Source: Oncomelania hupensis
Lineage: Eukaryota > Mollusca > Gastropoda > Littorinimorpha > Pomatiopsidae
DNA length: 64,000 bases
Direction: 5' to 3'
NCBI GenBank assembly: GCA_036898135.1
Contig: CM072513.1
Coordinates: forward strand, 32,253,446 to 32,317,445
A program made the position numbers and the translations under genes. The notes under the pieces were generated by a model. That model ran no database searches, was not told where the DNA came from, and was given only the letters and a program-made list of their open reading frames with translations. The stretch's first letter is position 1; every line of letters begins with the position of its first letter. Below are positions 56,421 through 64,000 of the stretch, in pieces.

Positions 56421-57574
56421 TCCCCTTCCTTCTTGGATTTCTTTTTTTCTTTTACCTTGTCTTTTTTCTTCTTCTGAACACACGTGCTATGCGCCGTATA
56501 GGTCGAGTATCCAGACCATTAAATCCAGAGCGATCGAGGGCATGTCAGCAAGCTTTATTCCGATGCATGTAACCTTACATGGAAAGAAACAAACATTGAA
56601 TCTCCGAGAACTGCAACTAGCTCCCCTTACCTCCCCCCCCCCTCCCGTCTGTTAATGCATTGATTTGCCAAAATGAATCTAATGTCCAGCGCATCAAATG
56701 GAGGAAGGATAAAGCTGGCTCCGAAGATCATTATATCCCTCTTTCACGAGAAATTGCGCATTTGATACGGCCCCCATTTGACTCTGTAATGCACAAGCCC
56801 CAATCACGTTAAATTGCTATAAAAACAACATCGCGCTGTCGGAAGATGTTAGAGACCTCTCGGATGGACTATAGAAGATACAAAGTATCTTTCCTGTCAG
56901 GAATTGTTTTAAAGAAGAAGATCAGAAGATAGTGGATTTGGACGATTTACCTCTCTATCGATCTTAGGTTGGTCGTTAAAAGTGCCTTCCCCAGAACAAA
57001 GGTAAGATACTTGACCACTGAGATCGAACGAGAATAAAATGATTTGCTAAAACCTAAATCGAATCCAGGTAAACTAACTCACACACATGTTGCAAGCTTG
57101 CGCGCTGTGTAACACCTTGAAGCAATGAAGCACCCCATAAACGATCATCCCTGTGCAGATACCATATGCTTAAATAAACAAAAATGTCCGGCTTTAAAGA
57201 TTTAATTTATGAATATTCGGTCAGAGATGTTGTCACGACATATACTTTTATATTCCTGTTAAGTTATTCTATTCGTATATTTCACGCAATATGATATTCA
57301 CAAAATAAACATTTAAGGTTTTATACTCCAAAGCATACATGAGATTGAGAGCATTCTAGACTCTTGAGACTCTAAACCTTCTTCTTCTTCTTCTTCTTCT
57401 CCTCCTCCTCCTCCTCCTACTTCATACAGTGAATACTCCGTTAGCACAAAGAATAACGGCCACAACTAGGAGAACCTTGCATCCGATCAGCAGTCCTACT
57501 CCGTGGATATATTTTTGATAAACGATGGACAACCAGCCATTGATAGTAAAGAAGAACATGATACTTTTTTATGG
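56421..57574. other. Non-coding, nothing recognised
   Basis: Short CTT/CCT array near 57378-57418 and a C-run at 56634-56644. No gene. Confidence 0.4.
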
Positions 57575-57653
57575 AGAAGAAGAAGAAGAAGAAGAAGAAG
57601 AAGAAGAAGAAGAAGAAGAAGAAGAAGAAGAAGAAGAAGAAGAAGAAGAAGAA
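57575..57653. repeat. (GAA)n microsatellite
   Basis: About 26 GAA units, followed by irregular GAA/ACA/ACG-rich DNA to about 57890. Confidence 0.95.
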
Positions 57654-58357
57654 TGTAAACAGAAGACGATAAGAAGAACAAGAAGAACATGATGAAGAGA
57701 TAAGAAATGAAGAACAAGAAGAAAAACGACTACGACAGCAACGACGAAGAAAAAGAACACAACAGCAAAATAAGCAAAAAACAACCACATCATCAACAAC
57801 GACGTCGACAACGATGACGACGACGACGACGAAGAAGTAGAACAACAACAAAAACAACAATAACAATAACAAAAACAGCCACCATAACAACAACATAGAT
57901 ACGATGAGCAAAAAAGAATGAGAAAGATGTAAGAATTGGAAAAAGTATAGTACATATATATCTTCGCGGCTGTAGCAATCTTCTCAAGCCTATCAGATCA
58001 TAAAAGCATCAAGCGATGCAGCAAAAGCGATCTGTCTTCGACGTCACTCAACCTTCGTTAGTTGACCCAATGGCCCACTGGGGATAGGTGGTAAAGCTGA
58101 CTCCCTTACCAGTGACCATTAGGTCAGTCAGTACGTGACATGACAGGCAAGCAGTATTGGATTTCTGGTCCAATAGATGCTGCTGTTTAGGAAAAAAATC
58201 CATTTACTTTGATCTACTTACCCAGGCTTATAAATCCTTCTACTTAGTTGGGTTTAGTCTGTTTGAGCTAGTTATAGATAGGTTCGTTGTTGTAATTGTT
58301 GTTGTGTTCCAGGGTGGCAGTTTGACCAGACACTGCTTCTAACTTTGAGCACAATAT

Positions 58358-58650
58358 CCTATCTATTCCTATCCTATCCCATAACTCAAAGGTCGGTCGG
58401 GCACCACAGATGATCGTTTAACCTGCGTACTCCATCTTTCTCTGTTCTCAGCAACCCGCATGGCTTCGTTCAGTGTCAAACCAGTCCATTCTCGAATGTT
58501 GTCCTCCCGCCTCTTTTTCTGTCTCCCTCTTCTTATGCCTCCTTTCACCTTACCTTGCAGGATGTTTTTTTGCAAGGCCTTATGCTCTGGTGACGTGACT
58601 ATACCGTTTCTTCACCACTGTGAGCATGTCATCATGCTATGTGGGCACGG
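58358..58650 (-). mobile_element. LINE 3'-end fragment
   Basis: Repeated TATCC tail, CATAACTCAAAGGTCGG, and reverse-strand block GGIRRGRQKKRREDNIREW. Truncated after about 290 bp. Confidence 0.85.
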
Positions 58651-59078
<428 letters not shown>

Positions 59079-59699
59079 AGTATCTGATACTTTCGGGTTT
59101 GAATTTGCAGAACGGAAAGTCCAGCGTTCCCAATGAACATTCCCCATAGGGTTTTGAATTCAGGTTTTGGATAATATTTGTCACTCATGCGGGTTGCAGT
59201 TCAGGGTCTCGTCTCTGCGAAAGCGCAGGCTTTCAGTACATAGGCTACTGATCGAATATCTACCACGCTGAAGTGTGGACTCCCGCGAGGTTGTGGCGTC
59301 CAGTAATTCTTTGTCATCAATGTGCCAGATGTATCTATACGTTCTCCCAGCAAGCTTATCGATATTCATGATTGATGACGGTGAGGATGATGATGGTGAT
59401 GATGATGATGGTGGTGATGGTGGTGCATCTTTTTTTCCCCCCATCACTTTGGCTACTTAAAGGGGGGTTCGGTAGCCTTTGTACAGTGACAGGTTACTTA
59501 GTGAGTGATTGGTGACTAGTAGCGTGACTGGTTACTGAACCCTTTCAATGACAGGTGACCTATTGCGTGACAGGTTACCCGATTGTGACTTCCCATACCA
59601 CGACGACTTAATGTGTGACATGCTACCGATTGTGGCTTTTCTACCTAAGGATGAGATTTTTGGCGGAAACAGGAGTTTGATAATTGTTCATTATTATTA
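59079..59699. other. Non-coding, GATG run and degenerate GTGACAGGTTAC repeat
   Basis: GAT/GGT array near 59375-59425. Between 59487 and 59635 the motif GTGACAGGTTAC recurs about five times with changes. No gene. Confidence 0.5.
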
Positions 59700-59970
59700 T
59701 TTATCTTTCTTATATAGCGCTTTTTCAGTTTAAAGAGCTGCCAAAGGTTCTGGCCAATACAGGATCTAACCCAACCAGCCCGAGGCGCCCACTTGCAACG
59801 TAAGACGCATGGTGTCAGGCCTCATACGACTGAGCACCACCCAGGGCGACCGGGAATGGGGGATAAGAGAGTTAGAACGTGTTGGGTGTCTTTGTATAGC
59901 TGTCACTCACCCGGCTGGGGCATGAGCGTCATGATCTTCAAAGTCTGTGGGATGGAATGCATGCTTACAC
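59700..59970 (-). mobile_element. S2 SINE-like repeat
   Basis: In inverse orientation: TATATAGCGCTTTTTCAG, GGCCAATACAGGATCTAA, CGAGGCGCCCACTTGCAA, CACTCACCCGGCTGGGGCAT, GCGTCATGATCTTCAAAGTC. Same family as 51445-51720. Confidence 0.75.
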
Positions 59971-60600
59971 ATACTAGACCTCGGCTTATACTCTCATCCC
60001 ACGACGAAGTGCTTGGTGCTCTTTGTTACCCCGGCAGACATTGTCTAGAAGGGGTTGTGCACTCACTCGTCTCTGAGTGTAAAATAAAATAAACAAGTGC
60101 TGGATCCTTACGGGTGCAGAATGCCCTCGCATGCACATGTACACGCGTGCTGACACGCATCAGTGACCCCACGAATTAATAAAAAAAAGCATTGTAAATT
60201 TTACAAAATACGCAATACGGAACCCTACCAGATGACACAAAAATTATGTATATTGGGTGATGTCATCATTGCGATGTCATAATTTGTTTTTATTTCTCTA
60301 ATCCTTTTTACAAGTGCTAGACCCTAACAGGTGCAAAGTTCCCTCTTCTTCCCCCCCCCCCCTTCCCATCCCTCTCCTTTGTATTTCAGCATAACTTGAT
60401 GTGTTGATTAAATCAATAAATGCGATAATGATGATTATTATGATGATGATTTTTATGCAACATTAAATTATCGCGGATACACCCTTTACCCCCACCCCAG
60501 CCTTCCGCCGAAATCAGTATTGTTGCATGCCATTGACACATTTAAGCCTACATAAAAACGAAGGGAGGGGGTGGGGTGGGGGTGGAGAGAAAGAAAAACA

Positions 60601-60660
60601 ACACACACACACACACACACACCCACACGCACGCACACACACACACCCACACACACACAC
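60601..60660. repeat. (AC)n microsatellite
   Basis: AC array with CC and CG interruptions. Confidence 0.95.
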
Positions 60661-60780
60661 TGGCGATCAAATATATGTACATAACACAATTACATATGTT
60701 GTAAACGTTTAAAAATCTGTTGCTTTAACTTTCTGTTAACTATCAACTTCCCAAAAGCCAAAAGTCGAATTTCTACAAAA

Positions 60781-61354
60781 TTAAATTACGTTACATAATT
60801 ATTGCTTTAGGTCCAGCGGACTCTTCTGAGCCAAATCAGGACCGGACAACCCCCGATCTGCATAAAAGATCTGCCGTAACAACCCTAGTGGTAAAACTGA
60901 ATGCTCTCCACCAGCCAGTCACTTTACAATAAAGACATCCCACGCAGGGGACGCTGAGGCTGTACTCTAATTTATCGAACCCCGTTTACAAAAACAAAAT
61001 AGAATACAAACATCATTATAAATTATCAACAAAACACATACATATAAAATGCCTACATTGCTAAATAATAACATCATAGGAAGCCCTAGTGACCACCTGG
61101 CAGAAAGCGTCCAATATTCTCAAGCTGATCCGACAGACCTCACACACAAACAAGGAGTCTTGTCCCGGAAGAGTGTTCAAGAAAAAATGTAGGGGACTGG
61201 TCTAGCGAAGAAGAAGATAGTATAGCAGATTGATAGAACAGAGTACGAATGAGAAAGAACAAATGAGACAGACAGCGACAGTGGGAATTTAAAGCACTAA
61301 ATTTCCAGAAAGTGGGGATACTACTTATACTGAAACCCAAGCACCCGAACGGGG
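60781..61354 (-). mobile_element. R1 retroposon copy, 14-bp target duplication
   Basis: The exact 14-mer GAATTTCTACAAAA flanks it (60767-60780 and 61355-61368). Sequence between matches R1 in inverse orientation, from the CTTTAGGTCCAGCGGACTC end to CCCGAACGGGG. It is about 130 bp shorter at the 5' end than the 20439-21144 copy, the 5' truncation expected from target-primed reverse transcription. Confidence 0.85.
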
Positions 61355-61368
61355 GAATTTCTACAAAA

Positions 61369-62340
61369 AGGACATGGTCTGTCACTTCATGACAAATACA
61401 TTACTTGACACTCAAAAGTGCAGGCTGGTAGTGCTGAGGTCGTCTGCGCTCATTTTGATCACAACGCAGTGTCTGGAGGAAGGGGAAAAGGTCGTTATTG
61501 ACTGAACAAGCGCCTGCCAACCGTCAGGATGTATGTTAGCAAACTAAAATAAAAAGAGAAAAGAACCACAACTCGGAAAGTTTACTTAAGGACACTTTAA
61601 TTTCATTATGCTAAAAAATACGAATGGCATGTGGAAGTCTAACCTTGGAAACATAAATGCCATTGGTTTTTGCACATTTATAAAGCTACATGGCAACCAT
61701 TGTTGATTAAGTTTTTCAGTGGTCAGCTAATGTGATGGCGTGGTGTTAGGTTCACACTTTTGGCACGTTACCGAACAACTTTAAAATGGATAAAGTTCTT
61801 ATAACTTGGCACCACCAACGCTAATATTAACGCAGATATGTCAACACAGATAGAAGATAACTTGAGATATAAACATGGTATCTGAATTCTGTTCAGGATT
61901 TGATAGGCTAAGCCTTTGCTTAGGTAACTATTTTTAGAGAACACCACCAAACTTTTCAAGTTATTTGGTGCCCTCTAGAAAACTGCAATAAAATTAGAAC
62001 TGTAGTGTTGTCTATAAAACTTTTTTGTGAGTAGCTCACGTAAATGTTATGGATTGTGTTGCTGCAACGCCTGGTCAAACTCATCTGTTACTTAAAAAAA
62101 TATTTTTAACACAAACGACGTTAACGTCAAATTTCGGTTCTGTCTAAAAATCATAGTCAGCATAAAGTTACCACCGACACCCCGTTTTCTCATTTACAAC
62201 GAAAATTGGTAGAAGACATTTTAAAAAATCTATAAACATGATTATTTCCCTGATTCATTCCCAGTTTACCGAGCCATCTACTTCCCTATTTACATATTTA
62301 AACTGGCAAGACCCGAACATTAAGTTTAAAGTTTTAAGGC
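61369..62340. other. Non-coding, nothing recognised
   Basis: AT-rich DNA without a supported feature. Confidence 0.4.
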
Positions 62341-62439
<99 letters not shown>

Positions 62440-62486
62440 TTTAGACTTTTATGGACATAACGGTAAAAATAAAGTATTCCAAATAG

Positions 62487-62542
<56 letters not shown>
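62341..62542. repeat. (ATG)n and (GA)n microsatellites
   Basis: ATG array 62341-62438 (about 32 units) and GA array 62489-62542. Confidence 0.95.
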
Positions 62543-62544
<2 letters not shown>

Positions 62545-62744
62545 GTCGTCCATTAATATGTGTGCAAGAAAGCTTTGAATGTTTGCATACTATTCCAAAA
62601 ACACATGCTACCAACTGTACACAATCAAACGAGTACAAATGCAGGTGACGTACAGTACACAGGTTGAGGAAAAAATGCAACACAGAACGGATTCTGTCAC
62701 AGGCGCATTAACCAAGAAAAATGGACCCTCGGCAAAAATTATGT

Positions 62745-62950
62745 GGATCCCCGATTGCGGACGCGACAGGAAGTCCTCTTCAGGGTCGCACAAACAATTG
62801 CTGCCATGACAAGGTTGAAGCCCATGTGGAAAAACAGGACCATCATCTACACTCCAAGGTAAAGCTGCTGCGCTCCCTCGTCTACGTCTTCCTATACGCT
62901 GGGGAAACATCGACAATCACAGCAGATATTCCACGAAAAATACAAAACAT
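62745..62950 (+). mobile_element. LINE fragment, sense strand
   Basis: GGAAGTCCTCTTCAGGGTCG...CAAACAATTGCTGCCATGAC...AAGTTACTCCAAGG-type sequence matches the reverse of 8700-8880. It codes a C-terminal LINE segment with frame damage. Confidence 0.75.
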
Positions 62951-63589
62951 GGACTATAGCTTTATCAGCGCTGTAGTTTATTTTTGAGGCCACGACGCAT
63001 TTAGTCTTGCAACATTTGAGATTTCAAATAACTGACGACAGATTCGGGATGATTATTTCTTCTTTGAAATCCATGTTTGTTTGATAAAGTGACTTAAGTT
63101 GTGTGTATAAGGCTTCAGACTGTAATGGACTTTGTACTTCTCATACAGTTATCAAAAGTCTGTGCTGTGTGTGCGGGTAAGATTACGACCTACAAACCAT
63201 CAACACAAACCAAATTACAAACGCAATTTCACATGTTGTTATCGTGTTCTTTTACATGCAGAATAAACAGAAATAATTAGTGTGCATTTTTACATGTCCT
63301 AAATTCTCGGAAATGGAAAGAGCGAAAGTTTCTCGTAGTCTTGTTTGTAGCGGACGTCTAGCGTATTGATTGCATTTCTTCGGTATCGCCATTTTTTTTC
63401 CTGACGGTGGAAAGGGACGTCACTCTTGCTGAATTTGCTGGTTTGGCTAAACGGATGAGTGACAAAACTTATAATGTAAAAGCCTTGGTGATAATCATTT
63501 GGTTTGTTCTGATTCTAGACTATTTCAAAGTATTATCGGGAAATACAACAAAGAGCTCTCAGTGAGCATATTTGTAATAAATATTTAGT
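62951..63589. other. Insert between two LINE segments
   Basis: About 640 bp with no LINE similarity separates two pieces of what seems one LINE copy; roughly 120 bp of LINE is missing at the junction. No inverted ends were found. Confidence 0.4.
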
Positions 63590-63850
63590 ACTGAAGAAAC
63601 GGAAACCCCGATGGTATGGCCGCGCCACCAGAGCATCAGGCCTTGCAAAGACCATCTTGCAAGGCACGGTGCAAGGAGGCATAATAAGAGGAAGACAGAA
63701 AAAGAGGTGGGAGGACAACATTCAAGAATGGACTGGATTGACACTGAGCGAAGCCATGAGGTTTGCCGAGGACAGAGAAAGATGGAGTACTCTGGTTAAA
63801 CGATCATCTTTGGTGCCCCAACGACTTTCGAGTTACGGGATAGGATAACA
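63590..63850 (+). mobile_element. LINE 3' end, sense strand
   Basis: Reads GAAGAAACGGAAACCCCGATGG, then the block GRQKKRWEDNIQEWTGLTLS and ends CGAGTTACGGGATAGGATAAC, the sense form of the LINE tail. Confidence 0.85.
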
Positions 63851-64000
63851 ATTAAAAAACCTGCTTTTGAGTTTCATGCCATACTATATGAACAATTAGA
63901 TGTCTGTTTGAACTACGACGGTGTTTTACTTCACCAAGAGACTGTGAAGCGAGTATACTCTGCCTACTACTGAACGCAGGGGTTAATAATTATGTAACCC

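Noticed and set aside
56076..56483. Poly-Arg/Ser frames on both strands
   Set aside because: Products of the CTT and GA arrays.
62951..63589. A defined transposon splitting the LINE at 63 kb
   Set aside because: No inverted ends, LTR ends or target duplication could be found, and LINE sequence is missing at the junction, so a simple deletion or rearrangement is as likely.

Overview
The window is eukaryotic, invertebrate nuclear DNA. It has one recognisable host gene with GT-AG introns, very dense di- and trinucleotide microsatellites, and many layers of transposable elements. The repeat content (a craniofacial-development-protein-2-like LINE, two kinds of Ty3/Gypsy element, short retroposons, MITEs and a THAP-type DNA transposon) suggests a lophotrochozoan, most likely a mollusc and perhaps a gastropod. 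That assignment is an inference from repeat style and is not proven here.

Layout. 1-5.9 kb: microsatellites and an old solo LTR (3975-5922) that received two MITEs and an internal 140-bp tandem duplication. 7.5-13.6 kb: a short retroposon called R1 here, reverse-strand LINE pieces, hairpins, and a 513-bp element with perfect 33-bp inverted ends sitting in a larger inverted-repeat element. 15.2-17.8 kb: the last two coding exons of an ankyrin-repeat gene on the + strand, with poly(A) signals behind. 20.1-21.1 kb: a SINE-like fragment and a full R1 copy with a 13-bp target duplication. 22.2-23.6 kb: a four-exon reverse-strand gene remnant with two in-frame stops, bracketed by 62-bp direct repeats. 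24.8-27.1 kb: a P-like (THAP) DNA transposon remnant with 33-bp TIRs and a 7-bp target duplication. 28.6-33.4 kb: an R1 copy split by a putative 1052-bp solo LTR, LINE tails, and a solo LTR nested in a solo LTR of the same family.

35.0-51.0 kb is a stack of nested insertions. A roughly 3.1-kb LINE on the - strand was split by a 542-bp MITE, by an 8.0-kb Gypsy element (A, 37077-45066, TSD TGCTG) and by a 4.4-kb Gypsy element (B, 46230-50618, TSD ATGCT). Element A was itself split inside its reverse transcriptase by a 1521-bp putative solo LTR (TSD GGCTT). Element A has the order protease-integrase-RT-RNase H (Gmr1-like), while B has the usual protease-RT-RNase H-integrase, so the two architectures lie side by side.

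51.4-64 kb: SINE-like copies, two members of a foldback family set inside trinucleotide arrays, a mariner-type relic, a 105-bp tandem duplication, another R1 copy with a 14-bp target duplication, and a + strand LINE remnant.

Only the ankyrin gene looks like a functional host coding region. Most of the rest is mobile or simple-sequence DNA. Long homopolymer reading frames across microsatellites are not genes.
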